Shown: positions 1 through 10,922 of the stretch, in pieces | How positions within the stretch are numbered: position 1 is the stretch's first letter | Layout of the letters: each line of letters starts with the position of its first letter | Source: Paragordius varius | Lineage: Eukaryota > Nematomorpha | Assembly (NCBI GenBank): GCA_964247055.1 | Contig: OZ176051.1 | Span: forward strand, 1,364,001-1,428,000 | DNA length: 64,000 nucleotides | Reading direction: 5' to 3' | Program-made: the position numbers and the translations under genes | The notes under the pieces: generated by a model | Told to the model about the DNA's origin: nothing | The model's input: the letters and a program-made list of their open reading frames with translations, nothing else | Database searches by the model: none

Positions 1-167
1 AAAGAAATATTAATAAGGTTAAAGACTTTCCTAATATCTAGCTTTTGTTAAATAAAACTGGCGGAGTTCAAGATAATCGTTTATTTTACTTATGCTTCGT
101 TTACCCGATTAAAAAATATATTTTTAACCAATATTTGTAATATATTTGCCAAGTAACTTTTACTTAC
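1..167 (-). other. Intron between exons 8 and 9 of metalloprotease gene A
   Basis: This stretch matches the exon 8/exon 9 introns of the other five units, for example around 11,930-12,120. The exon 8 donor GTAAGT on the minus strand abuts position 168. Exon 9 of gene A (spacer and C-terminal TSP1 repeats) must therefore begin a few tens of bases left of the window. Confidence 0.85.
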
Positions 168-3100
168 CGTATTCGATATCATTTTTAATTTCTAGTGGTG
201 TGTATTCAAATCTAGCACTTCCCATATTACACAAATTCCCATCTCGTAAACTGTGAGCATAGGAATCAATCATTTCTAAGCTAACATTTTTCGTAATATT
301 TGGATGTGAAATTAAACTTTGTGATTCATTTAGTTTTTCCTCGTTTGGCACGGATGATTGATATTCCGATTGAATATTTTTGCAGTTTAAATGACAGGCA
401 GGGGCGCCATACATGATGGTTTGATAGTCAAAAATCCAAGTAGAATTGCACATTCCTTTAACTTTACATCCATACTCCTGGCATTGGTAATTAGGATTGT
501 ATTCAGCTTAAATAGATTTAAATTGATTATGAAATAATTACAGTAAAAATTGGAATTATACGGATAAAATGCAAAAATATAAAGACTTTTTTTTTCAAAA
601 GACAACCATACTTTTTTAAACCTTAATTTATCCTATAAAAAACATTTAATTACAATCGTAAAATGCATAATTGATTGTGTCACCAATTTACATTTCTATA
701 ATATACTTTGCAGTTTAAAACGATGAGTTCTATTTAAAAAAATCAAGATTAAAAAGTATGGTTGTCTTTTACAAATAAGTTTTTGTTTAATTTTCACGTT
801 TTGTCCGTATAATTTCAATTTTTACTGTAAAGCTTTTGATATAAAAATGTTTTGCCAGAGTTCCAATAATAACACTTCTGAAAATTATAATAATGTTTTT
901 ATACAATTATATATAAGTTAAATTAAGCACCAAATAAGAAAAAATTTTAATATATTTCAATGCCATCAGATACAAATTTATCGTTGACCCTAATATTATT
1001 AATATTTTGAGAATTCAGGTTTTATTTCCTTCTTGCAAAGTTAGATGGCCATAATATACGACAATTCCCCTATTTAGACTCTAATCCGAACGAATATTCA
1101 TTCCTTTTAATATTATTAACTTATGGTGCAAAGCCCTTATACAAACAACATAAAGATATCTGTTTTTTTTTCAATAATATTTACATAAAAAAACTTAACT
1201 TTTACTAATTTTATGTTTGCATAATATTACCTTCATACTCATTTTCTTTCTTACAATCCCTTAAGTTGCACGTTTTATAGCGGGTTTTTCGACCAACACA
1301 AAAGGTCCCGTCGTTTGTCGGACTTTATTATTTATAAGATATTATAACTTCAAATATTATAAATTCTGATCAAAGAATAAAGGTTATATTAAAAAATTGA
1401 TTCTTTATTACACATTGGTTTTAGGATATTTTTAATCGAAATATTCCTTTGTACATTAGAGGCCCTTAATTTGGAAATTATTGTAAAATATAAAAATACC
1501 ATAATTTACAAAATATAAATGATAAATAAATTATCATCAAAACGATTTATCTTTATTTTCCTAAACCATAAATAAATTACATGGGATTATCACATGCCCG
1601 AGTTGATTTGGAAAGACCTATACCGCAAGATTTACTACACGGAGTCCAAGGGCCCCAATGTCCCCAATTTCCTATTTGCTGGAAAGTTTTATCATTAAGT
1701 TGTCTGACAGTCTGAGTTACTGCAATACATTCCTTATTGTAACACCATTTATTAACTCCACAATAGGTGCCATCCTCAACCATTTTCATTTTACTGATGC
1801 ATTTACCATTCACTTTACACCAGAGTGTACCACTACATATATCTTGTTTTTATCAATCAAAAGTGAGATTTGATATATATATATTGTAAAATTTTGAGAA
1901 AATTTACAGAACGGTATATTATTTTATGTTTTGTAAAATATTACTGATCAATTTTAACTCATAATCAAAATTATGAATTATATCGCACCGTAAAATTTTT
2001 TAGAATACTATAATATATTTGATATTAAATTTTAGTGTCTTAGAAATTTCATAATTATGTTAAAATTAAATCATGTACCAATAAAATATATATTATTGAG
2101 TGTATCTCTAAAATAAGAGTTATCTAAATAACAAAATTTAAATTAATAATATAATTAATCATCCAAATTTTGGGGTAGATTGCGATTCCAAAATATTTAA
2201 ACAAAATTTTATTAAGATTATAAATACAGCACAAAAAATTACCACTTTTTGGGACAAAAAAATCAATTACCACAATAATTATGACCTATAAATTAAATTA
2301 AATAAAAATTGAAATATGTAAGGCTTATATCTGTGGACGAACTTTGAATATTCATATGAGTATGTATATATTGCTAGGAAGTTGTTAATTATTGCCAAAT
2401 AGTATATACAGCAAAAATAATTATTATTAACTAACTAGCGTAAATCTCGTGCTGCTACGCAGCCCGAGGAAGCCCTTCGGACTTCTGGGGGATGGAGGGT
2501 TTTTTGAAAAAAGGGACAATAAAAGGATCCACATATGTGGATTATTTTGAAACATTATTTAATAGCTATGATCTCATAGGAGTTTTAAAACGGTGCATTC
2601 ATACTAATTTATTCTTTACTTGGGGGAAAAATAGATCTAAAAAAATATCTTTGTGGACTTTGTTTTTTTTAAATAAATTTTACGGGGGGAGCGTTCAAAA
2701 AAAGGGCGAAGCTATTGTCGGGGCATTCATTGATGATTATATTTTTTCGTTTGGATTTGAATGGGTCCACCGGTTTCCCGGAAACAGATCACAAAGCCAC
2801 ATGATGAATCAGTTTTTAGCGGGTAACCCCTTACCCAGCAGCTATCATCAAAGAAACGCTTGACTAAAATTTTTGAGTTTTATCAGAAAATACGTGGAAT
2901 CCATATTGAATTTTTACGGTCTCATACCTAGGGCGAAAAATAGATTTCAAAAATTATTTTTGTGGACTTTGATTATTGAAAAAAAATGGCATTTTACGGG
3001 GGGAGCGGGTAAAAAGAGGCCGAAATTAAAAAAGCGAGACGACTATGTTCGGCGCGATCAAAAATAAGTAAACAAAAATTTTATTTGAAATTGAATGGTC

Positions 3101-5368
3101 CAACACGTTCTCCGGAAAATTGTCTCAACCTGTTTTTACAAGGGGTGGGCCCGAACTGGGGGCCTATTTCAAAAAAAGGGCGAAGCTATTGTCGGGTCAT
3201 TTATAAATGATTATATTTTTTCGATGTTTGGATTCGAATGGGTCTATCGGTTTTCCGGTACCAGATCACAAGGCCAGCATTTTCCATTTTTATAAATATA
3301 TAGATAATAGTAAAAAGTGAAAAAAATAACTATAAGCCAATAATACTGCCCTTTGTTATATATGCTATTTGGCAATAATTAATAACTTTCTAACAATGTA
3401 TACATACTCATACTGTAAATTAAATTTTTATTTTTATGATGAAAATTTTACCATATACTTCTATACCGGGACAGTATGTGGTATTTCGCAGCCCCATGTT
3501 CAATTGGCATTGATGATCTAGGTTGTATCGTGTTCCCAAAAAATCAGTGGCTATTTTAGCATTCAAAACTGGATCGAAGGGTTTAAAGTGTAAAATCGTA
3601 AAGTTTCGATAGATATCTTGAAATATTGAGGGTGTATTTATGGAGTCTAGGGTTACATTTTTTATGATATGGTTTAATTTTTTTTCTTGTCCATCCACAG
3701 TTTTCAAATGTAGAATCAAATGTTGAGACAAATTTTTTTCATAAACCTCTGTGTCGATGACTGTCACGTATTGAGTAAATGGTTCAATGTATAAAAATAT
3801 TGATTCTTTTTCTATGATAGTTTTTGGTGGATGGGAGGAGGACATATTTTTGCTATTTGCCTTTAAACAATCTGCATTTTGTTTTTGAATGAAACCGGTT
3901 AACTCTTGGTAACTACAGTTGGACCATATAAGATCGGCCTCTAAACTTTGGGGTAACTGAGAATCCATAATGTATGGCATTTTTTTGGATTCATTATTTT
4001 GCTTTTTAATTCGATTAACATTGTGCCTTAAACAAAATTCCATTGTATCATGTTTCATACCTAATCTAACACCAACAATAACAATAGATGGCCAATAAAG
4101 TATATAACTTTTTCAAAAAAATTATTTAAATTAAGGCCCATTTGAATTTATTATTTTGGATGTGATATTTTGGATGTTATATTTTACAGTAAAACTTTTG
4201 TTGTAGATAAATTATTTTTTGTTATTGAGATTTAAAACCGCATATAATATCAATTTTGAAACTATGAAATAAATTATATGTTTATTAAAATAGTTTTTAT
4301 CATTCCTAAATACATTTATAGCAAAATAACATCTTAAAAGATCATCTCTTACTGGGATTTCTGAAGTAAAATACAGCATTTTTACCCTGTATATTTAAAG
4401 CTTTAAGTATTTTCTTAAGCATTTTAATAATTTTCTTTTGCTTAAAAATATTCTCCCATAATATTTTTTTCCTATCTCAAGTTTAAATAAAAGTAAAAAA
4501 AAGGAAATAATGTGTACAAATGTCCGATTTCATGTGCAATGGTGAATGCTGTGCTTAGTCCAGTATCTTCTGCAATGACACAACTCCTGCCATTCTGACA
4601 AATGGAACCGACTTCGGCCATCCCTAAAGTATTACAAGGCGTGTAATTCTGAGCGCATAAATCTAATCTGGTACAAATGAGTTATAAACGGACATTTTTT
4701 AAAATATATATATTTCAGTTTATTTACCTCATTTCTAAAAGTTATAATTGCAAAAAATAATTCTATGAAGGAAAATATACTTTGTTAGCATGATGGCCAC
4801 ATGATAAGATGGAACCAACTGACTTTCATTAAATAATGTGTATTGCCAAGCACAGAAGCTTTTTAGGTAATCATCAACATTGATTGTCATATTAACGGAT
4901 TTAGGCTTAATTATTTACAATTGTTGATTATAAAAAAATTTTAATAAAAAAATTAAAAAATTTAAAAATTACGATTGTCTTTAAATTTATCATAGAGTTC
5001 CATTCAATTGTAAGAGGGAATCCCAAACTTGAACGTTTGAATATGGAGGTAACCTAAATGTATAAATAAAGTTAAACTCATCTTATTTATTAACAAACCC
5101 AGATTGGTTAAGATAAGGTTGAAACATATAAAAATTTAAATTATACGGATTTTAAACATAAAGACAATACCGAATGCATCAAAGTATAAATATAAGCTTC
5201 AACATCATAGTTTATGTAATGCAAAACAAAAGATTGATCAGTAAAAACTATGGCTTTGATTATCATCGCCTCTAACATTGTGGATGTGATGTGGGACGCA
5301 GAATCTTCTGTAATAGAATTGGCGTAGATTATATAAAAACAATGCAAACTGAAAAGCAGAAAATGCAT
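168..5368 (-). CDS. ADAMTS-like secreted zinc metalloprotease, gene A (unit 1; last exon off window, damaged splice acceptor)
   Basis: Exons in transcript order: 5171-5368, 4973-5053, 4781-4905, 4518-4667, 3459-4065, 1581-1843, 1231-1322, 168-506; exon 9 is off the left edge. I set borders by GT/AG sites, and every junction keeps frame. The coded order is signal peptide, reprolysin-type catalytic domain with HEIGH at the end of exon 4 completed by LLGMKHD in exon 5, Met-turn YIMD, WSNCS end of the catalytic domain, disintegrin-like region, TSP1 with WGHWGPW, and Cys-rich domain. The exon 6 acceptor is altered. All five other copies read acag|GATAT, while this one reads acaa|GATAT. The only remaining AG lies one base downstream and would shift frame. 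The gene is therefore probably impaired unless splicing adapts. Its exon 5/6 intron carries a MITE that contains a Helitron. Confidence 0.9.
541..827. mobile_element. Tc1/mariner-type MITE in the exon 7/8 intron, unit 1
   Basis: The ends are inverted repeats starting CAGTAAAAATTG and ending CAATTTTTACTG, flanked by TA on both sides, as expected for TA-target transposons. A second inverted block (GACAACCATACTTTTT / AAAAAGTATGGTTGTC) lies inside. There is no coding capacity. The same element sits at the same place in all six units, so it predates the array. Confidence 0.75.
2357..3410. mobile_element. MITE with TA target duplication, split by a Helitron (unit 1 only)
   Basis: Inverted arms of roughly 60-70 bp start TGAGTATGTATA at 2357 and end TATACATACTCA at 3410, each flanked by TA. 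The arms share the block TTAATTATTGCCAAATAG. Without the inserted Helitron (2435-3304) the element is about 184 bp. Units 2-6 lack it at this intron position. Confidence 0.75.
2435..3304 (-). mobile_element. Non-autonomous Helitron inside a MITE, unit 1
   Basis: On the minus strand it starts TCTATATATTTATAAAAATG and ends in a hairpin (CTCGGGCTGCGTAGCAGC then ACGAG) followed by ATTTACGCTAG. The flanking bases are A on the 5' side and T on the 3' side, and there is no target duplication. These are the classic Helitron ends and insertion rule. I see no Rep/helicase coding. Short open frames on the plus strand here are not genes. Confidence 0.85.
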
Positions 5369-5713
5369 TTTTAAATACTTTTAACTTAACGTAAAAGATT
5401 TTTTTCTTACAATCGCACATCGCACCAAATGTTATTCAGAATATGCTGTATTAACTTAATATTTGCTTTAATTAATGAAAATATTCAATGGTTCATATTT
5501 CCATACTTATGCCTATGTGAATAGTACTTACTATATATGTATCTATATTTATACATTGTTGCAAAAGATAATTGTTTTTATCAAACATAATAACATTAAC
5601 TTGAGTGTGGGAAATGGAAATTAGTATGGTATGGTGAGATGTTGACTGTTTTATTGCAAACGCAAAACTCAGTTTGAGTAAATTTACACTTGTTTTGTCG
5701 CGTACAATTTGAG
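5369..5713. promoter_or_regulatory. Shared head-to-head promoter interval, genes A and P1
   Basis: 345 bp separate the start codons of metalloprotease A (leftward) and P1 (rightward). Two blocks recur in all six units: one near the metalloprotease start (ACCAAATGTTATTCAGAATA) and one near the P start (TTGAGTGTGGGAAATG). Both transcription starts must lie here unless there are distant 5' exons. I see no certain TATA box. Confidence 0.5.
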
Positions 5714-5978
5714 ATGGAAACAGGTAATAATGAAATGGGGAATGAACAAAAAGACCTCCGGTCTTACCTCCCCCATATAAGGAAGAAATTGAACGTCAAG
5801 CTCCAATGTTGGAAAACAATAATGGAGCCATTATATATCCAAATACTACCCAATTAATAACGCAAAATCAAACATCGGCTGCCTTTCCGAATGGTTATTT
5901 AAAATAAAATAATATTTTTTTGCAGGATACCATCATGGCATTCCTCAACCCGTTTTTTATCCGCCACATCCACCTGTG
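5714..5978 (+). pseudogene. P1: small proline-rich PPPY gene, frameshifted copy (unit 1)
   Basis: Exon 1 is 5714-5893 and exon 2 is 5926-5978. Compared with the intact copies, one base is missing just after the EQK codons (about 5741-5746). This moves translation out of the frame coding LPPPYKEE, so the protein is lost. Exon 2 keeps a good acceptor (tttttgcag) and donor. The third exon found in unit 5 is not present before the LINE region. Confidence 0.7.
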
Positions 5979-6632
5979 GTTAGTTATTTTTATTTTTGAA
6001 TAAAAATATATAAAATGTCTTTTTTATATGGTAAAATTGTCCACCAATGTTATAACGGTAAATCTACTAAACTAATTATTACAATTATTAATTAGTAATA
6101 TAATTATTTACATTTTATGCAAAATTTTGTACTTATATAACTTTAATAAACCGAAATATATAAAAATTTTTATTCAAAAACACTTGATATTACTTATTTC
6201 AAGCTAAAATCGAAAGGTAAAAATTTCGTCAACGATGTGTCAAATGGTAAAATTAAGAAAAAATACAAAGTAAACCCCCTTTCTATTTCTATCAATGTTA
6301 GATGTATTATATATCAAAAATTAGCTTTGGTTTTACCCTTAAAATTATATGAAGTCGATATTTTGCAAAAATTTTGTAAAATAAAAATAGCGTCGAAGTA
6401 GTTTGAGATGAAACTTTTTTTTCAAAACAAAATTTTATCAAGATATTTTGGCATATTTATATAATTTTTATCAGGATAGACGCATAAATTTAAATTGGGA
6501 CCGTTTCCTACAGTAGTTTTGTAAAAATATCTATTTAAATTTAGTCTGGGGTATTTAGATACCTCATTTGAATCGAAGTGTTAAAAAATTAAACGAAAAT
6601 AACATTTAAAGCAGTGGTTTATTTAGATAAAG
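5979..6632. other. Non-coding spacer, unit 1
   Basis: The first 140 bp continue the P intron sequence seen in units 4-6. From about 6,120 a roughly 500-bp stretch is shared only with unit 4 (37,998-38,504). It contains the near-palindrome GGGGTATTTAGATACC, which also occurs near 50,475. I see no coding potential in it. Confidence 0.5.
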
Positions 6633-8353
6633 CTTAGCGTGGGTTGGATGGATAATTTTAGGACTCCATAAGTTTTGTATCCACGAAGTAGCTTCCTCCA
6701 TAAATTACGATCTTTACATCGTTCTGTGGAAAGGCTACGTTGATTCAAGTCCATTTTTATATTATCATTATAAGAAAAGAGTGGTCGTCCCTTTCTTCTA
6801 TTGCCATCAACATTAATGTTTTCAACAGTTTTTAACGGATGGGTGGCGTCTCTTCTCTGAGTATGACCGTATAGACGCAATCTGTTTATTTGAATTATAT
6901 AATCGATTTTATCGGTTTTTTAATGAAAATTGGTAATTCTGGTGTACGAAAGCAGCTTTTGAGTATTCGTTCTCACTGGTTAGGAGTATTGTTTAATTTG
7001 TTCTGTTAATGCCCAGGTTTCAGAACCATAGGTAAGAGCAGGTCTTATTCCTACCTTGTAAAGATACCATTTATTACGATTGTTAATATTTTTGTTTTGG
7101 AAAACATATTTTAACTGATTATATTTTATCCAACCTTATTGTATTCTTCTTTTGATAGCCTTTTGTGGGCTTCCCTGAGATGATATGACATCTCCTTGGT
7201 ATACGAAAGCGTCAACCAATTCGATGTCATGTCCATCAATGTTAAGTAGCTTTGGTCGATTAAAATTATTATTGCCTGGGTCTAAGCAATTTAAACATTT
7301 AAAATTTATTACATTTGTTAACTTGTCTTTTATTTTAGAGCACTTTTTGTGTACCCACATTTGACATGATATGCATTTAATGGAATTCGATCGTACTTCT
7401 TTACTGCAAATGGAAAGGGGTATCTGGGTGTTTCACTTTCACCCGTTATCATTATTTTTGTTTTTGTGGCGTTTATAATCATTCCATATTGTTTAAGGCA
7501 TTTCTTCCACATGGTATATGTATTTACCATTTGATCCCATGATCGTGTCGTTATCACGAGGTCCTCGGCGAATAACATTTCCCAAGGGCATTCAGTTCTT
7601 ATGTCTTGCGTTGCCGCATCCATTATAGTTATAAAAAGGAGTGGACTTAGGACTGAACCCTGATGTAGTCCAGTATTAGTTGGGAAATTGCTTGTATTGC
7701 CGATATTGGTTCTAATGTTTGTTATTGTATTTTTGTAAAGAAATTGTAAGATTTGTATGGTGTGTTCCTCTATTTCGTTTTTACTTAGTGCCCATTGAAT
7801 TGTGGAGCGTGGTATTTGATCAAACGCACGTTCCAGATCTACAAAGACATGGTATAGCTTTTGTTTCTTTTCCAGATATTTTTCTTGTAAGCGTCTTAGG
7901 ATAAACAAGGGATCTATTGTGCTACTGTTTGGACGGAATGCAAACTGATTCGAATCTATGTTTAAATGTTTTCTCAGCCTGTTTTCTAATATATTTTCTA
8001 ATATTTTCAGTGTGTGTTCCAGAAGTTTTAAAGGTCGAGGCGATGTTTTTAGTCGATCGCCTTTATTTTTATAAATGGGGATTATTATGCTGTTCTTTTA
8101 ATCGCTGGGAGTTTGGTTTGTAATTATTATTTGGTTAAAGAGTATTGTCAGATACTCTGCACCTATTGACACCTCCCCGTGGTGTTGGCCGGGGCAGGAA
8201 AATGCGCTAACGGCAAAGGCCATTTTTCTAATGATCTGTAAAATCATTAGTTGTACACAAGGGCATGTGATACGTAAAAATTGCCTCAATAAACCATGAA
8301 GTATAATAATAATAATATGAATATGAAAGAACATTAAAACCTTAGCGTGGGTT
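6633..8353 (-). mobile_element. 5'-truncated LINE with target duplications, unit 1
   Basis: The body is 6646-8340, flanked by 13-bp copies of CTTAGCGTGGGTT at 6633-6645 and 8341-8353. The minus strand codes reverse transcriptase blocks (SDWKNSIIIP fingers, VFVDLERAFDQIP, GLHQGSVLSPLLF), then a partial PHD-like zinc finger, then the C-terminal LINE block with MRLYGHTQRRD, RRKGRP and DRNLWRKLL. The active-site motif reads FAEDL where the sister copy has FADDL. The frame is interrupted in at least two places, and a 5-bp deletion removes the usual stop. The endonuclease is missing. The 3' tail is short and ends ATCCATCC. It is dead, and was present before the 1/4 duplication. Confidence 0.9.
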
Positions 8354-9961
8354 ATATATTAAAAATGATAAAAATGTTAACATAGAGTGAGTAACTAAAA
8401 AAATATTATAATATTCTGACAGAATTATATATCAGGAATATAACGGTGCTTTTGGTTTTGGAGCATGCGAGTGAAAGAAAGTTATCTACACTTTGGCAAA
8501 TGGTCCATATTAGAAAATGGCGAAATTCGCACTCATTTTTTTAATTAATTTTTTAGTGAGAGCTAAAAGCTTCATTCCAAAAAATATCACTAAAAGTTAT
8601 TATGAACTACATATAAAAAGCAAAAAAAATGAATTTTTTGATGTGGGCTATGAAAGTCGCAAATTTTCGCTCTTCTAAAATGGGCTACTTTTCTTAAAAT
8701 AAAATATCAACTAAATATTTTTATAGCATAGTTTTATCAAAAATTAATTTTTGGAAAACTTTGTTGAAGCATACCTTAATTATATTGAGGTATTATGGAA
8801 ACGGTATAAAAACGCTTTAAAACATTATAAAACACACTCTAAATTAGATAATGCTTAACATTTTTTCACCTAAGAATTTAGTACAAAGCGTTTGCTTAAG
8901 TGGTGAATTTTTGTAAAAAACACATATTTGCTTTATCTTAAAGACTTGGTTCCTGTGGTGTATGATTAACAATCATTTTTTATAAAACTAACATACTAAA
9001 ACTAAGTTTTGTTAGCGGCTCTGGTTTAACCGCGGTCATAAAAATTTAACAATCCATGTAAAACCATAAATTTTCTGGTTTTTATGGTGGAGCGAGCGCT
9101 TTTTTAAAATGGAATGTTTTCTAAAAAAATTTTCCGAAACTTTGATTAAAACAGACCCAAACCTAAATTATAATTTATCCAAATATTGACATCATAATTA
9201 AATATTTTTTTTATTCTTTTCATCTTTTAGATTAAATTTTAGATATATGGCTTTGTCATTTGATTCATGAGTCGAAGGCTATGAACAAATCACTTAGAAA
9301 TTTTATCGATAGAATAGGATGGCATAAAGAAATTTTTGATTATGGCAATGATTGTATTATAATTCAAAATATCAATAATCAATATATTAACTTGCGAAGG
9401 TGGCTAAAACGAATGTTTTTTTATAAATATTTTTAACAAAATCTAAACAGATTGATAAACTTTGATATTGCTAGATTAGTAAGTTTTTTTACCCATAATT
9501 AAGGAATATTTGACCTTCCAGATTTAAAAATATATCAACGGAATGGCGCATATATAAATGAAATGCAAGACTATAACTAAAACAAACCTATATGTTTTTT
9601 TGGTAAATTGTATAAAAATATTGTAAAAGCTTTTAGATAAATAAGACATAATGACGTTACTAGATGTATTAATTATTAAAACATTTATTTTTGACATGCA
9701 ACAATTAAAATACATATTATTTTTGGCCCCTTAGTTTTCGACATTTATACATCCGTGTATCTATGCATATTTTAATAATTTAATTCCCATGATATAACCC
9801 AAAAGACATCCATGAATTTGTATTAATATGATTAGAAACGAGAGTCGCCATAAATCACACTACGTAAATAATATATATGTTAGTTTTTAATTTTCGCTAT
9901 TAAATTTTTTAGGAAAATCAAATTGAAGATATTTATAAATTACGCCTAGATATTTATATAT
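8354..9961. other. P-Q spacer, class I, unit 1
   Basis: No intact gene is visible. The first 480 bp match units 4 and 5 (TATTCTGACAGAATTATATA and onward). From about 8,870 the sequence matches all five P-Q spacers. Around 9,280-9,410 it holds a decayed copy of a possible upstream Q exon, with a stop here. Confidence 0.5.
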
Positions 9962-10257
9962 ACCATTTACAATTCAAATTTACCCTTAAACAATTCAAAT
10001 TCACCCTTAAACAATTCAAATTCACCTCAAATAAATTACATGTTTTTTAAGATTAAAATTTACCTTATATTTTTATATTTGTTAAAAAAATAAAATTATG
10101 TTTTAAATTAAAATAATATTGAAATAAAAAACTATGCCACAAAGATATATTTCATATTAATAAATTATATTACTTTGAAAGCACATTTATTTTTAGGGTG
10201 AATTTGAATTGGAGGGTGAATTAAATTGTTCAAAGGTGAATTTGAACTGTAAATGGT
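9962..10257. mobile_element. MITE with subterminal repeats, upstream of Q1
   Basis: The ends are ACCATTTACAATTC and GAACTGTAAATGGT. Each arm holds tandem copies of a roughly 20-bp unit (CAATTCAAATTCACCCTTAA, inverted in the other arm). It is flanked by AT-rich TATA/ATA. The same family sits in the exon 6/7 intron of units 3-6. Confidence 0.7.
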
Positions 10258-10320
10258 ATAATTTTAAAAATTTACTGTTAATATATAATTTTATAAGAAC
10301 GTATTTACTATTTTAGAATT

Positions 10321-10872
10321 ATGAGTTTTAACAATTTAACATTGGTCACGTTAACTTTACCGTATTGGTATGGGGTAGGGGAGGTGAAATATTGTTTTTA
10401 TGAAAAAAGACATTACAAATATTCACTTCAACAATATTATTCATGGCGCCCAGATACTTTGGAATGGGAAAGAATTGTTTTAACCGAAGATCAGCTGATG
10501 AAAAAAATTGAACCCTTTTATAGTCATTATATTTTACATATAAAATATTCAGAAATTAGAGAAATCATATACAGTAATAGGGATAAGGAACAAGATTATA
10601 CAAATGTTTATGGTAATGATAGGAATAAAGTTGCAAACATCATAAAAGAATATGTTGAAAAATACAAAGCCATGCAGAATAATGAATTGAAAACTGCTAT
10701 AAATTCATTGCCAATCAAATTATTTGAACAGTCTACGGATATAACCACAGAACTTACAAATGTAGATCTTATAGATGATTCGACTGAAATTTCTTCCAGA
10801 AAATTTAACAGTTGGTGGCTTTTTACAGAATGTTATTTCAATAATCCGTTGTATACCATGAATATGCATTAA
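10321..10872 (+). CDS. Q1: unknown 183-aa protein (unit 1)
   Basis: I do not recognise the family. The protein begins MSFNNLTL, is rich in aromatic residues near the start (IPYWYG type region, KYCFYEKRHYKY, YSWRPDTLEWER), has a charged middle, and ends NSWWLFTECYFNNPLYTMNMH. There is no clear signal peptide or membrane segment. The ATG is four bases after a possible splice acceptor (CTATTTTAG), so this could be the last or only coding exon. It lacks one codon relative to Q3 and Q5. The frame stays open in four of five copies while flanking DNA is full of indels, which argues for real coding. An AATAAA follows the stop. Confidence 0.7.
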   Translation: MSFNNLTLVTLTLPYWYGVGEVKYCFYEKRHYKYSLQQYYSWRPDTLEWERIVLTEDQLMKKIEPFYSHYILHIKYSEIREIIYSNRDKEQDYTNVYGNDRNKVANIIKEYVEKYKAMQNNELKTAINSLPIKLFEQSTDITTELTNVDLIDDSTEISSRKFNSWWLFTECYFNNPLYTMNMH

Positions 10873-10922
10873 GAAATATTTTGTAGATTTTTCAATAAAA
10901 CAATTACTAAACACAACATTTA
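10873..10922. terminator. Convergent 3' ends of Q1 and metalloprotease B
   Basis: Only 50 bp lie between the two stops. A plus-strand AATAAA (CAATAAAACAATTAC) serves Q1. On the minus strand AATAAA overlaps the end of gene B at its TAA stop. The two mRNAs very probably overlap at their 3' ends. The same layout recurs at 21,845, 31,101, 42,498 and 52,899. Confidence 0.6.

Noticed and set aside
1658-1873. Plus-strand open frame opposite exon 6, seen in several units
   Set aside because: It is a shadow of the disintegrin-like/TSP1 exon, conserved only because the true exon is.
2492-3295. Three overlapping plus-strand open frames
   Set aside because: They lie inside a Helitron in antisense and recur as non-coding sequence in other Helitron copies with frame-breaking indels.
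7719-8123. Plus-strand open frames opposite the reverse transcriptase
   Set aside because: They are antisense shadows of the LINE coding strand. The same shadows occur at 39,585-40,163.
9962-10257. CRISPR-like array of roughly 20-bp repeats with AATTCACCC units
   Set aside because: The repeats are adjacent with no spacers, they are mirrored in two arms, and the context is an intron-bearing animal genome. They are subterminal repeats of a MITE.
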